Numbered from the stretch's first letter, positions 1 to 12,536 are shown. The stretch is DNA of 64,000 nucleotides from Thunnus maccoyii (GCF_910596095.1 NC_056534.1:12657490-12721489), one strand, 5' to 3'. The notes: generated from the sequence alone by a model not told the origin. Program-made: numbers and translations.

Positions 1-1799
1 TAATATGTTTTGGTCTAAACCATTTCTTGCTACTATCGCTTCATATATGATTCATATTGATATAAGAAGAGTGAGTGTGAGGATTGTACATCTTTATGCG
101 ACACTACATCTCTTCAGTTACCGAATGAGTTTACAAGTTTCTGTCTTGTCTTTTTTTTTTTTTTTTTCACATACATGTAATCTTGATTTTTAGCCACTGG
201 TCTTAATTGTGTAGCCCCGTGTTTTTATTTGCTTTTCTATTTTTAAGGTTTCTGCCTTTTTATCTCTTTTCCTCCTGCTGTGTTGTTTGTTTGTTTTTGC
301 CCTGTCACTATTCACAACGCTACAATATACCACAATTCTTAAAAAGAGACTGAAGGTGTCATTTGCACTTTAGTACAGTACATCCATTATTTAACATGCC
401 CTACTTGATTTGACTGATAAATGGTCACCTTTTGCTGTTTGAAGAGTTTGTCATTTTGTGAGTTTGTTTTGGAAACTTAAATCATGTTCAGTAATTGCAG
501 ACATGTACATAAGTAAAAATATATACATATGTATTGACTTACAGTCCTGAGAATACTTTTCACCTTTTCTGTCCTTTACTGCAGTTTTTTAGCAGGATTG
601 TGTTAGAGGGTGACAATATTAAAGTCTGGAATAGAAATGACGTGCATCTTTTGTTGTCATTAATTGTTTCTACATGGCCTCACAAAATGGCTTATATTGG
701 TTAAATGGTTAAAGATGCCTCTTCATGTGGGCATAAGTAAGGAATGAAAACAAAAAAAATCAATTCAGTGAGCTTTTAAGTGCAGACAACATCCAATTTG
801 ACTGGGGTTATATTAAGCGTTCTGAAAAATATCTTACTGAAGTCTATGTGGGAATGTTGAACTCTGTAGTTATGAGATAGTAATCAGCTGTTAGGCTGCC
901 ACACCCTGTTGTTGACAGGTGTCATTTTACAAATATAGACCTGGAAAAACTACATACTACTACATTTGAAATTGTCCCAGTAAGCAATGACAGCATGACT
1001 TATTATTTACACCTGTTATATCCCTACCTTGATATCTCAAAAATGTTTTTATAAAAAGGCTTATTGCTAAAGCACAATAATGAGCTAGCATCATGTTTCC
1101 TCCTTTTGTCAACAGGTGACATTAAATGTCATTTAAAAATCCATGTGTGTCCCAAAGACGATAAACTCAATGTCTGAGTTGTTAACAGCCCCACCAAATA
1201 GTGATTTTTCCCTCTAAACTTCTCACATGCTTCCATTTCGATTAATGTTCAAATGATTCAATATTTCACCAAAAATCAAGGATTAGAGAACAAGTACAAA
1301 AATTGAAAACAGATTCCTGTATCAGAACTTATTTTTTTTCTTCTCTCCTCTCCCATTAATCATCTCACGACCCCTCAGATTTATCTGGTGACCCTTTGGA
1401 GGGGCCCGACCCCTAGGTTGGGAACCACTGGACTAAACTAGCTAACTGTATATAAAGAAGTGGAGGCTCCACCTCCAGCAGCTACAACAATAACATGCTG
1501 CTTACACACTGATGCTTCAGTATTAATAATCTAATGATATCATATTTAGTAATATATCAGTTAGAGGGACCAAACCACTTCTTTTACTGCAATACTTTAA
1601 GTACATTTTGCTGCTAATAGTTATGTATTTTTACTTAAGTAGGATCTTTCATGCAGGACTTTTACTTGTAATCGAGTATTTTTACATTGCTGTATTGGTA
1701 CTTTTACTTCAGTAAAGGATCTGAGTACTTCTTCTACCACTGCTGTATACTTTTCTTCAATTGAAACCATGACCTCTGTATTTTTAAGATCCTGGTTAC
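1..1799. other. upstream intergenic DNA, no gene recognised
   Basis: AT-rich, with stops in all frames and no exon-like segment. Contains two pieces that resemble dispersed fish repeats: about 1370-1436 (…GGTTGGGAACCACTGG…) and about 1585-1745 (…AAAGGATCTGAGTACTTC… ending TACCACTGCTGTA). The leftmost 600 bases could be the 3' UTR of a neighbouring gene but nothing proves it. Confidence 0.4.
1585..1745. repeat. dispersed teleost MITE-like repeat
   Basis: Runs of …TTTTACTTAAGTA… and the tail AAAGGATCTGAGTACTTCTTCTACCACTG match, from memory, the tip of a very common fish non-autonomous repeat. No target duplication was defined. Confidence 0.5.
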
Positions 1800-2010
1800 A
1801 GATTTAGTCGCCTCCCACGCGGCAGGCGCCGGGGAGTAAAACGAGCGCCCCTCAGCATTACATCAGCATCTTTGTTTACTAGCGAAGCGCAGCTACTTCT
1901 GTCTGAACACAACTTGCCATCGGTTTCAGTGGTTCGCAAGGTTTCCTGCTTACCGTTCAGGGCGTACAATCTTAAGCTGTGTTTTGTGATTAAATAGCTG
2001 AATCTGAACC
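1800..2010 (+). promoter_or_regulatory. casp3: probable casp3 promoter and 5' UTR
   Basis: The AT-rich upstream DNA gives way at about 1800 to a short GC- and CpG-richer stretch that leads straight into the ATG at 2011. No clear TATA box is seen. The transcription start is not fixed by the sequence; this region is proposed as core promoter plus 5' UTR from position and composition only. Confidence 0.45.
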
Positions 2011-2057
2011 ATGTCGGTTAACAGACCCGGAGAGGACCACGCAGATGCAAGAAAACA
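2011..2057 (+). CDS. casp3: casp3 coding exon 1
   Basis: Encodes the start of the prodomain ([15 protein letters not shown] plus two bases of a Gln codon). The ATG has A at -3 (aaccATG). The donor GTGAGT follows at 2058. The reading frame would stop at once (TGA) if read through, which supports splicing here. Confidence 0.85.
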
Positions 2058-5000
2058 GTGAGTAATGGTCACTTTGGCTAATTTTAATTAACGTTAGCTT
2101 TCTTTATATACAGCGGCTTATTGTTTGCATTGTTGCGGAAACTGGTCATCTCCGTTAGTTTCCAAGACTGCTGACGACCTTGTAACTAGTAAATTAATTC
2201 ACCCACTGTTAACTACATATTAGCTAGTTTATATTTATATAAACCGCCGGAGCATTGAATTATTTATTATTATATGAAACAAAGCACTAAAGCTGGCCTG
2301 TAGTTAACTGATATTTTAAATGCTTCCTGTGTAATAAGTCCCCTTTCTCTCTCCGTGTGTGTCGCGCATTATTTGCTGCTTGCTCTTATATAACATTATA
2401 AACCTTGTTATGGTTTGTTGTCCTTCAGGCCGGAGGGGTCTGCTTCTTCTGCCCCTGCTCCCATGGACATGGATGTGGATGCTAAGCCCCACTCCCACAG
2501 CTTCAGATATAGCCTCAAGTTCCCCAGCATTGGCCAATGCATCATCATCAACAACAAGAACTTTGATAGAAGAACAGGTTTGTGGTTTTGGTCATTTGCT
2601 TAGGGCTTGGGGTCAGTCAGATGAAACATATTCAAATTGAAGCTGCTGTGAATAATACACAACCTGACCTGCAGTACTTAGTTGATTAATCGATTAGTCA
2701 CCATCTATTTTAACAATCAATTAATCATTTTGAGTTATTTTTAAAGAAGAAAATGGAAATTCTTTGATTCCAGCTTCTTAAATATGAATATTTTCTGGTT
2801 TCTTTAGTTTTATATGACAGTAAACTGAATGTCTTTAGGTTGTGAGCTGTTGCGGACAAAACAAAATATTCAAAGACGTCACTTTGGACTTTGGGAAACA
2901 GGGATCGACGCTTTTCACAATTTTCGATTAATCGATAATGAAAATATTTGTTAGTTGTGGCCCTACACATAACCCCTGAGGTGAGAATTTCTGTGCTTTT
3001 CTTCATTCTCTATATCATTGTAAACTAAATACCCTTAGGGTTTTTGACGCTTATTTACATTTAATTCAGTAAATCAAAATATAAATTATAGTATTAGTTA
3101 CAAGGTAATGGAAGTAATTACTTGCAGTCCTTCTTTGATGTCGTCATTGGAGAGAGGCCATGATCCTCCGAGTGCCAATTAGTGACACTAATCCTCTGTT
3201 TTATTTTTGCAAGAGTGAAATTGTGTTATGTAAACATAATTGCATAAACACAGGTTAAAACATAAGTTTAGTAACATGTAGGCCACTTAATAAATAAAAG
3301 ATTAAATTATGGGAAAAAAAGTCAGCTACATGTTTTCACATTTTCATCTACAATTTTGTTTGCTTTTAACTTTTTTATGACATTTAAGCAGCAGCAGAGT
3401 GATGACTGACACTGACTTGATTAAGTTGTAAAATATTAAATAAAGTAATGCTGGTTAAGACAATTATCTCGTAACCACAACATCTGCAATTTGAATCTAC
3501 ACACCATCTAACCATGTCAGTGTCAGTTGTCATGCTGCTGCTGCTTAGATAAATAATATTTAATTATTTCATTTTTTCTTTATGAAGTAGCCTACATGTT
3601 ACTACACGTATATTCACTCAATTATGTTTAAACCTGTGTTTACACAATTATGTGTACATAACACAATTTCACTCTTGCAATAATACAATGGAGGTTTAGG
3701 AAAGAGTGTATTTTTATTCCTTTTTATTTTAAATCATAACCTCCTTGGTGGAAGTAATTACATAAAATGAATGAAAAACAAGAAAGTAGAACATGGTTTC
3801 TCGACAACCATCCCAAAACAGACTTACAGCTGCTGACCTGTCATGAAAACAAACCAGGGAGTTTGGCCCCGCCCTACCTGACAGCAAGTCTTTCAACTGC
3901 TGACAAGAGTGCCACAGACTGCCACCAAGGTGCCACAGGCCACAGGCCACCACCGAGGTGCCACAGACCGCCACTGAGGTGCCACTCGGAGGGTCCTGGC
4001 CATACTGCTTCATTCTCTCTTGATATTAGGGCAGACCTGTCAACTCCCTTATTTTTCCCAGGTTTCTCCCATATTTTCAACCCATCTCCTACCATGCTCC
4101 CATTTGGTAATTTTCCCTTTTAAATCTCCCATTTTTCCCCGTTAACTAACTAGCTAAACACACATAAATGGCGTTTACACACCTCTCAAATTCTGAAGTG
4201 GCGTTTACAAATTTTCATCACTTTACAGCTGTTAGTGGTTCAGATCATGGATGTATAAAGAGAACTGGACACAGCATTGGAGGCGGGGCTCTGTACATTC
4301 CTATGAAAGTTGCTGAGTGGCACATGAAGCCAAAAAAGCCACTTCCTGCTGTTAAGAAATTACCCTGATGAAAACATTCTACACACACTCTGAATGGATC
4401 AAATTCTGACAGTGAAATGACTCATTTTGCAGGGGTTGTGATGCTCAGAAAAATGTATCTACCGTTTTAAAGCCATTCCTTTTCCCCGTCGGACCCAGAA
4501 GTAGTTATTCCACAGTTTGACCGCTATGTCAGATTGGCTTCAGAGCCTGGAGCTCTTCCCGGGGGCTCAGCTCAGACTGGCTGTATACTGCAGTTTCTAG
4601 GAGTGCTCATTTTGTTTTCCATTTGAACATTGTATCCTCCTATGAGACACAGAGACAGCTGTTACTGTTAACAAGGAACAACCAACAAACCACCAGTCAC
4701 CTGTGCTATGTGGTTGTTTAAAACAAACATATCCTCTGTACTGAAGCTAGCAGGCAGATTGGAGCCGCTTTCATAGGACAAACAAATTAATCAGAGTTTA
4801 GAGGAACCTATATGACATTAACATGTGCGGCGTCTAATAATGATCTGTTAGACAAAATACAACTAAGTACTCGCTAGCAAAAACTCTTCAGTGGAGCCCA
4901 AGTTTTTTTAAATTGACATTAGTGTTGTTTTAACCATCCAGTCCAATCTAGTGCTGCTGCTTTACATTACAGTAATATTAATGTAGCTTGATAGATTGGA

Positions 5001-8000
5001 TAGCTTGACTGCTAATTCATTCCCACTGTGTGTTGTTTGTCCACAATTACTGAAATTGACACTATACAAGTCAAAGTTCTGCTTCATGCTCTGTCAGATT
5101 TTTTAAAAGGAAGGCTTCTTACTTTTCCAGAGTGTGAATGAAGGAATTAAGAGAGAGGAGACAGAAGTGAGGAAGAATTGAAGGATGTTATGGTGTTGAA
5201 AGAAAAACAATGAGAGAGTAAAGAAGATGCAACCAATTCAAGATTGAAAGAAAAAGTTTGAGGAAAGGGAAACACATAGAAGCAGCCCAGGTGATGGAGA
5301 GACATGAACAAATTCAAAGCAGGAAAACTGGTAAGGAACTTACACCAGTATCTAGATGAATTACTGTTCTGGTAAATATTTTTAAAGGCCCAGTCTGTTT
5401 GTAAAATGTCCAAAGTGTACACTTGCAAATTCAAGTGTGCACTAAAGGTCATCCCCACTAACAAAGCACAAGATTGAAACCTGTTATAAAAGGATCTACA
5501 GATCTTTTAATACAGGTCCTAACACTACACAACAACTCTATTAACATGGTGTTTTCTTAAGCTATTAAAAGGTTGTTGACCTTAGTAACTGTCCCTTAAC
5601 GAAATGGGTGAGACACCAGTAAAAGAAAAAACAAAATCTCTGTGTAAATATTTAAATACCTTGGAGACTGTTTTCCCATTTCTGACAAAAGGCATGCAAA
5701 GGAATAGTTCCCGAATGGCAGTGTTAGGAAACAACCGTGCATTTTGCAAGGTGTGTAGGATGGACGTTAGTGTTGGTCATGGTGGGAAGGATGATGTTAA
5801 CCAGCATGCTAGGTCTGTTAAACATAAGTGTGCCCAAAAAGGCACAAAGAACACATCAACCATCCGTTCGATTACAGCAGGGCAGGCAATAAAGGCACCT
5901 GGTGATTAGATCTCTTGAGCCTAGAGAAGAAACCCTTCTCATCATGTAAAAGTTATGGTCAGGTGAAGTCCTGGAAAATCTCCATTATTTTCAAAGCCCA
6001 ATGTCGACAAGTATGTTTTAGCACCATGGTTATTCTCCAACAATCCTCTCTTGGGCCTCCTTCAGAAAAAGCCACACTGGGAACTTAAGTGTTATTTTGA
6101 AATGCTTAGTTAATGTGGGCTAAAGCAACAAGTTAGCCTACAGTTGATGGGTCAGTTGGCTCACATGTACACTGTTGAATCTTTCATTAGTAGTTAGAAG
6201 GTTAGCTAGCGTCAGACGTGCCTGTGATATCCCTGTCATAGTGTTTCCAGTTCCCAGTTGATGTACACCTGGCCTTTGTCTGTGGATAAGTTTGTGTTTG
6301 GTAGGTGGACCTGTCTTTACTGAAACTGACATGTTGGTTTGAGACTCAAAGCTACATGTTTGTGGAGATAACAGTAGGTAAGGTTTCACCATCTCATTGT
6401 ACAATATGGCAGATCAGACACCTCCATCCCCTTGCTTTCGCACCCACATGAGATGACAGGTGAGCTAGGGGACCCAATTACACTTGCTGCTGTGGATACC
6501 ATTTAATGATAAACCACCACACTTCCTGCTAGTTAATTAGATGTTCAGGTTAGTTTGATTTGGTTGCCCTCTGTGGCTTTTTTAATGTTGACTTTAGAGA
6601 ATGAGAATAAGCAGGCAGCCGCAATAATCCTTGTATATGTAGCCTCGCATTTGATAATAATTCATTAGATCCCTGTGCAGCGTACTGTCATTGGCACATA
6701 AGGAATTTCATGGACCCGCATGACTTGCAGTGTGATTTGACATGCATCACATTATCACATGGGTACCCACGGTTTGATTAGTTCCTCTCCCAAGTTTATT
6801 ACATTTATTACATTACATTATTTACATGTATTTCTGTTGGCAAAACACAGATATTCTGGTAGTCTTGAGGTAAGAAAGACAGACACTGCAGCTGTTTTCA
6901 CACAGTATACATCCTTTGTGTGTACAGGATCTGTAGGGGAGTGTTTGTTCACTTCCTTCACTGAGCATATAAAGACCTGAGGCTTATAATAAGTGGAGAT
7001 ACTGTATGAAACTTTACATTAACCTTAGTCCTTGTCTGCCTTTGAGGGAAACAGGACATTGTCTGATGTAAAGTATTCTGGCTGAGAAGACCTTGGATAT
7101 CAATGCAAGTGGATACAGCTCCAGTCTGCGCTCCCACAGAGCATCAGAGCTGCAGTATGATAGTCTTGTTTTACTGTCAGACTCATATTTGACAAACCTG
7201 TCTAGCAGGACTAACTGAATACACATGACTGCTTGATCAACAGATGGTTCAATGCCCCGAGAGCAAGTACAGCATACAAGTGGGGTAAATATCAACAGTG
7301 GTTAAGCCTGTATTGCTAAATTCTGTGAATAGTTCCAGCTGTTCGAACAAGAAAAAAAATCCTGTTAAAGTGCATTGATGCACACATATGTTTTCAGAAA
7401 AATGCAGCATTTTGTGCAAGAGTGAATGAATATTTAGTGTATAAAATACCAGAGTAGCCTCACTCTCACAAAGAGACAAACAAAGTTGAGGCTAATAAAC
7501 TTAAACCCAAAGGTTTCAGATCGGCAGTGACCGGGTGGCTAGATGGTGTAGTCTGACTGCGCGAAACATAATTGTGCTTCCTCAACTTTGTCAAAAGGTA
7601 GCATCATTCAGCTGTAAACAAAAGTCAAATCAAGTCTCCATCCAACAAGAATTAGTCAGCACACTTGGAGGGAGAAACTTGTCTGGGTGAAGTAGCTCTG
7701 AGTTGAAAAGGTTCAACAAGGTATAGCTAAGAGTTAAAAAAATAATACACTATTTTTATAGTATTGATTTAGTGGCAAGATAAAAGTTTTATTGGAAATA
7801 ATTAGTCAGAATTAACATTTTAGGGAAAAGGTCAATATATCATTTGTATTAAACTGCCTACATTGTGTCCTAAAGACAAAATCTGCTTGTAAGAAAAAGA
7901 GATGTGAGTCCCTTAAAATTATTTTAGCAGTTGTGTGTTTGTTGTGTTCTTCAAATAACCACAAAAAATGTTATCTGTTCTTGTTTTTTTTAAAGGCATG

Positions 8001-9012
8001 AATCAACGAAATGGTACAGACGTAGATGCAGCCAACGCGATGAAAGTGTTTGGCAAGTTGGGTTATAAAGTGAAGGTTTACAATGACCAGTCAGTCAACC
8101 AGATGACACAGGTTTTAACTGCCGGTAAGTATGATTCAGAATTCATAGAAATCACCTTTACACACACACTAATGAATACTATGGCTCCAAACGATTGACT
8201 CCTTTCAATTGCTGTTTTACGTATTAGCTTGTTTAAAAAATGTAATAAAGAGTACAATTCCTTTTTTTTTCAGTGTCAAAGGAAGATCACAGCTGCTCAG
8301 CATCTTTCATCTGTGTTCTGCTGAGTCATGGAGATGAAGGTGTGTTTTTTGGTACAGATAGCTCAATAGAGCTCAAACACCTCACATCACTCTTTCGGGG
8401 CGATCGCTGCAAATCACTCGTGGGAAAGCCCAAACTTTTTTTCATCCAGGTATTGTAAGAGTTTGTCTTTTTATCCCCTCCTGCACTCACTGACCTCGGT
8501 TTTCGCTTAAAGTATCCAACCTGTAACCAGATCTTGTTTTGTTTCTGTGCGCACGGTGCAGGCTTGCAGAGGTACTGAACTGGATGCAGGCATTGAAGCA
8601 GACAGCCCGGACGATGGCAAAACCAAGATCCCAGTGGAAGCAGACTTCCTCTATGCCTTCTCCACAGCCCCAGGTTAATAGTCATACCTGCCCTCACACA
8701 GGTCTTTTTGTAAACTCATTGTTTCCTTTTTATTATTTGCACTGACACTCTCATCATTCTTTCACTTACATGTCTACAGGCTACTACTCCTGGAGGAATA
8801 CTATGACCGGGTCCTGGTTCATCCAGTCACTGTGCGATATGATGAGCAAATACGGAAAAGAAGGAGTGGAGCTCCAGCACATCATGACACGAGTGAACCA
8901 CAAGGTGGCGGTAGAGTTTGAGTCTGTCTCCAATTCACCCGGTTTTGATGCAAGGAAACAAATCCCATGCATTGTGTCAATGCTGACCAAAGAGATGTAT
9001 TTTACTCCTTGA
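2011..9012 (+). CDS. casp3: caspase-3, complete gene (6 coding exons)
   Basis: Executioner cysteine protease of apoptosis; it cleaves cytosolic and nuclear substrates after Asp in DxxD-type sites. Coding exons: 2011-2057, 2429-2577, 7996-8124, 8274-8449, 8562-8673, 8780-9012. Every junction is GT-AG, and the phases sum to 846 nt, giving 281 residues plus TGA, close to the usual ~277 residues. Visible signatures: catalytic His127 in SHGDEG, catalytic Cys169 in QACRG, and the family segments [35 protein letters not shown] and [13 protein letters not shown]. The prodomain is short, with no CARD or DED. The likely prodomain cleavage is after Asp33 (DVD/A) and the inter-subunit cleavage after Asp181 (IEAD/S), so the large subunit is about 34-181 and the small about 182-281. 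Fish often have casp3 duplicates; I did not decide which copy this is. Caspase-7 is less likely given the short N-terminus and the sequence of the small subunit. Confidence 0.95.
2429..2577 (+). CDS. casp3: casp3 coding exon 2 (prodomain and start of large subunit)
   Basis: Acceptor ttcag precedes 2429 and donor GT is at 2578. Holds the Asp33 prodomain cleavage candidate and the first large-subunit strand ([10 protein letters not shown]). The 5.4 kb intron that follows is the largest in the gene and has collected several mobile-element remnants. Confidence 0.9.
2676..2966 (-). repeat. hAT-like MITE, copy 1 (degenerate)
   Basis: One of at least six copies in this window of a fish repeat with tips like GGCTGCAACTAA, with ATTAATCGATTA motifs near the ends and a core …AAAACCCAAAGATATTCAGTTTAC… This copy, in casp3 intron 2, is inverted: it ends …GTTAGTTGTGGCCCTA. 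hAT membership is recalled, not tested. Confidence 0.65.
3193..3694. repeat. long imperfect palindrome / foldback element
   Basis: Bases 3193-3265 and 3622-3694 are inverted copies at roughly 90 percent identity over about 73 bases (shared core GCAAGAGTGAAATTGTGTTA). The complementarity continues inward: AAGCAGCAGCAG at 3385 pairs with CTGCTGCTGCTT ending at 3546, and GACTGACACTGAC pairs with GTCAGTGTCAGT. The whole can fold into one ~250 bp arm hairpin. It sits in casp3 intron 2. No coding capacity. Probably a foldback or MITE insertion. Confidence 0.8.
3885..3995. repeat. short GGTGCCAC-type tandem repeats
   Basis: Imperfect reiterations of GCCACAG(A/G)CCGCCAC and GAGGTGCCAC in casp3 intron 2. 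No gene evidence in the overlapping frames. Confidence 0.5.
5604..5909 (+). pseudogene. hAT-type transposase N-terminal fragment with BED-like zinc finger
   Basis: A 101-codon open frame in casp3 intron 2. It contains [19 protein letters not shown] followed by NQHARSVKH: a CxxC pair, then a His-x5-His pair, spaced as in BED-like fingers of hAT transposases and their domesticated relatives. The usual N-terminal lead ([13 protein letters not shown]) precedes it. The catalytic part and C-terminal dimerisation domain are absent and the frame stops at 5907-5909. Read as a truncated mobile-element relic rather than a casp3 exon. Confidence 0.6.
7996..8124 (+). CDS. casp3: casp3 coding exon 3
   Basis: 129 nt, phase 1 at both ends. 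Contains GTDVDAAN, the conserved caspase segment ahead of helix 1. Acceptor aaag/GC at 7994-7995; strong donor GTAAGT at 8125. Confidence 0.93.
8274..8449 (+). CDS. casp3: casp3 coding exon 4 (catalytic His)
   Basis: Preceded by a T-rich tract and cag. Encodes the catalytic His127 in LLSHGDEG and ends exactly at the Gln of the QACRG pentapeptide. Donor is GTATTG. Confidence 0.95.
8562..8673 (+). CDS. casp3: casp3 coding exon 5 (catalytic Cys and inter-subunit linker)
   Basis: Begins at ACRG with catalytic Cys169, then the inter-subunit cleavage candidate IEAD/S, then the start of the small subunit. The linker between Asp181 and KIPVEAD is short (SPDDGKT). Confidence 0.95.
8780..9012 (+). CDS. 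casp3: casp3 coding exon 6 (small subunit, stop)
   Basis: Encodes YYSWRN through the C-terminal TKEMYFTP and ends with TGA at 9010-9012. It carries most of the S1-S4 substrate pocket of the small subunit. Confidence 0.95.
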
Positions 9013-10480
9013 TGCTGTCTCTACATCAGAAGAATTTAGCCTGGCAGGCCGTCATCTGCAGAAGAAAAGCTTGAGGGATTTGTACGGGGTGATGTTTTTG
9101 AATTATTTTAGTTTACACTGGTTCACGAAAGCTCAGCTTACATATTTCTGGGAGAGTAGATGTGATGTAAAACTGCTGTCACATTTCACAAGCTTCGCAT
9201 TATAAGGTTCTCTCTGTGTTGACTACAGTTATGACATATCCGGCAATTAAATTTTGTAACCCAGCAGGAAAACTATTTTGTGTTCTCTTTTAAACTTTTA
9301 ACCTGAAAAAGGTTTTTTTTTTTTTTTTTAAAAATAGCGACATAAAAAAAAATCACGAATCTTAGATAAAATTGGCCTTGTTATTCCAAGTTCACAATTT
9401 GTTACCAGTAGACGTCTCTTTGCTGTTTACAATACACACATTTCAGGGAAATGTATCTGGAGCCAGTTTGATAGGAAGTTTGACCTTCTGTATTTGTTTA
9501 ATTATGAAACCATAGATGGGCTTCTTGCTCTCCAACACCAACATTTTTATGACTCAGCAGTTTATTTTATGCTCAGTATCTAAGCAACACAACAGTCTGT
9601 GATGAGGGATCATGTGTGTAATTTCTGTGCTTGTTTTTTCTTTTCTTTTGTATACATTCTTGTTCTTTGGTTTAAATTACTGAGAAAGTGTAAACATATA
9701 ACAATTGCACAGTTTGCACAACCAAAAATAACCAATCATTTAGTGAATTTGTACACGACAATTTATGCAAATCCTAAACAAACAACACCAGTACTCAGTA
9801 AGTAAATTTAAAGGATAATGTTGTGTTGCAAATTCAGAAACATCCATAAGCTGTCTGTTTGTTAGTGATAAAGTTCAGGATTCTGTTTTTAATATTTTTC
9901 ATAGCCTTCTTTATTTTCTAAACATGAATTTCTTTGTATGAACTGTTGCTTGTGAATGTAAAATTAGCCCAGTTTTTGTAGCATGCACGAGTAAAACCAT
10001 TTAACCTGCAAGGTGCTATTATGTCAGGCATATTTTACAGAGGTACTCATACTTGAACACAACTTTACATTTCTTATTGGGCTGTTGCTTTTGTATTTCT
10101 TGTACTTTTTAAAGACCAGCGGAAACGTGGATTCCTTTTCAGATTGCTTCAGTAGTTACAGACTTTTGTGGAAATGTGTATGAAAATCAACAAATGTGTT
10201 ATTCGTTACAGGCACACAAGCACAATATGATTGTGTACTGATCCAAGTCCAGGTCATTTTTAAGTCAACTGATTGCATTAAATATTTACAGCAAAATACA
10301 TTAAATCACTTTGCTGTTGTTTGACAATCCAGTTTTTTAGTGATATCAATATGCCAGTTTGCTATTGTCACTCCTTGGATTTTTTTTTATCATGTCACTA
10401 TTTTGTAAGCAGCTATCCTGTGAGGTTGGTGCAAATGTTTTTTTTCCTGAAAATAAAGACCACTTTTCATTGTTCTGTGT
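9013..10480 (+). other. casp3: casp3 3' UTR (proposed)
   Basis: No other gene is seen after the stop. Two possible polyadenylation signals: AATTAAA near 9245 and a canonical AATAAA at 10452-10457 followed by a T/G-rich stretch. The far end is therefore a guess between about 9.3 and 10.5 kb. The stretch is AT-rich with several T runs. Confidence 0.5.
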
Positions 10481-12440
10481 TGTAAAACAGTCTCATTTTG
10501 TTTTTGGCTCATAGACTGCAACAATATTAACTTCATCAAAATGTATTCCTTAAGTTAAAGTACACACATTCCCATACAACTACTTGTGTACACCGTCTGG
10601 ACCCAGGTTGACACCTTTTGTCAGCAATAGTCCCAATGATATTCATATTGAGGAACTGTCTGTGTAATAAGTGGCAAGTATTAGGAGCAAGAGCTCAAGT
10701 ACAATATGAATTTTGTATATGCTCACAGGTGGTGAAGTGATCAGCAGGTGTGGACTGAATGATTTTGGTCTGTATATTTAGCTGTGTTTTACCTTAACAT
10801 ACAGCCTTGGTAAGTAGCAGTCAACTAATTTCAAAATAAAATGTATTGCGATGAATAAATAGGTGGTAATTGTCACGGTGAACTGTGATGTGCTATATTA
10901 GTGCCACATTGAATTTTAAATGTTTTTGTACTCGTGTGATTGCAGGACAAACTATTCATTGTTTTAAGGGTGGTGGTGTTATGGCTGTATGTGTTGCCTG
11001 TGTTTCTTGTCCTCTTCCTCTCCTATCTATTGCTCTGCCCAGGTCCCCTCCACATAATCAGTCCACAATGAGGTGCACCTGGCCAGGGAGGAAGGGTTGA
11101 ATGCTCCTGGTTCCAGTTGCAGAGAGAGGCTTCTTGTTTGTGGACTGCTGGTCTTGCTTCCTCTCCGCCTGGGATTTTATTTTATTTAGTGTTTCTGTAT
11201 TTTGATTGTTTATAGTATTTATTTAGTGTCTTGGTTGTTTTGTATGTTTTTGTTAATAAATACCATGGTTTGGGTATTTTAAAAGGTGTTAGGGTTTTAC
11301 TTTGGGTAAATGGAGTGTTGTTCGCCCCATAGGGCCGACTAAGGGTGGGGCGTAACAAGTGTAAACAGGCAGGATTACTCCAGATTTGGCATACCAGGAG
11401 GTGTGAAGAACTGGGCCACCAGATCCTGAGGCCCTGGGCCAAATAAAACTGGGCCTCAGATTCCTTCACTGCCAGCACAGAAGCACTTTACCTATACCGC
11501 TTTCACAAACAACAGGCTGCTTACTACATGTTGAATGTTCTGAACCACCCGTTTATGCCAACTAAATACAGTATATCTTCAGAATAGATGTTGATTTAAC
11601 AAGTTAGACCTCAACACTGCCACCTGAAACTATCTTTATACAAACATATTGTGTATTAATCTTGTTCACCCTTGATAAGAAGATGCTATATGTGTGACTG
11701 GATCAAATCTGCAGGATTAGAAATCAAAAGTAAATCACTGCAATCTGATATGAATGTTGTAATTGTGGTTATTGTTTACATCAGGCCTCATCTTATCTTT
11801 TGTGCTGCCTACCTATGGTGACTATACGGTAGATAAACACACCAGTGTGTATTTACTGGGAGCTGACTGGTTATCTGGTTGTCCCCATGTCAGCTATAGT
11901 CCAAGCAGCCCCTTACCTAAAAGCAGTGTGAACAGAGAACCAGAGTGATATCAAATAAACACTCTTTGAATCACATATTCACTCTTACTCCTCACCTATA
12001 ATGAGTTTTAAAGTTTAGAATTGCTTTCAAATTCAACACTGATGATCTTGCTCCTCAATATTACATAAGCACAGGGCATCATTTGTACAATTAATGTGCA
12101 ATTAAGTTTGTATCCTTATGGGGTTGACTTGCAAACTGCATGTTAATTGCGAGTTGTTCCACATGGAGGTGCTAATGAGCAGACACACCTTTATTTAAAC
12201 AACTGAATGTAGTTTGAATTCTGCCAAAAAATACTGAGTAAATACTTGAGAAACCCTTCTATCATTGCATTGTAATGCAATCCAGTACAGCAGCCATTTA
12301 ATAAATAGTACCATTGTAGAACTTATTCAAAGATTTATTATTCAGCTCTGTGGCAGTTTTTGAGACTGAATTTTATTGTGTTTTTATACTGGATTGCATG
12401 ATTTTGTATGGTGTTTCAAATTTGTTTGCTCTTGCACATA
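10481..12440. other. intergenic DNA between casp3 and stox2, left part
   Basis: No exon or RNA gene recognised. Holds one possible solo LTR (10977-11357) and otherwise unique-looking AT-rich DNA. Confidence 0.4.
10977..11357. mobile_element. possible solo LTR
   Basis: About 380 bp beginning TGTTATGG and ending CGTAACA, so with inverted TGTTA/TAACA ends as in LTRs. Internally it has a polyadenylation hexamer (AATAAA near 11255) downstream of a T-rich stretch. No 5 bp target duplication is visible (flanks GGTGG and AGTGT), so the call is weak. Confidence 0.3.
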
Positions 12441-12457
12441 TGTGAATAGGATGGACA

Positions 12458-12536
12458 TAATATAATATAATATAATATAATATAATATAATATAATATAA
12501 TATAATATAATATAATATAATATAATATAATATAAT
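12458..12536. repeat. (TATAA)n pentanucleotide microsatellite
   Basis: About 15-16 nearly perfect copies of a 5 bp unit. Likely length-variable; open frames across it are artefacts. Confidence 0.98.

Noticed and set aside
8326..8697. 123-codon minus-strand frame across casp3 exons 4 and 5
   Set aside because: Antisense shadow spanning a real intron; the plus-strand exons carry the caspase catalytic residues.
10972..11362. Target-site duplication for the possible LTR
   Set aside because: The flanking 5-mers GGTGG and AGTGT do not match, so the LTR call was kept only at low confidence.
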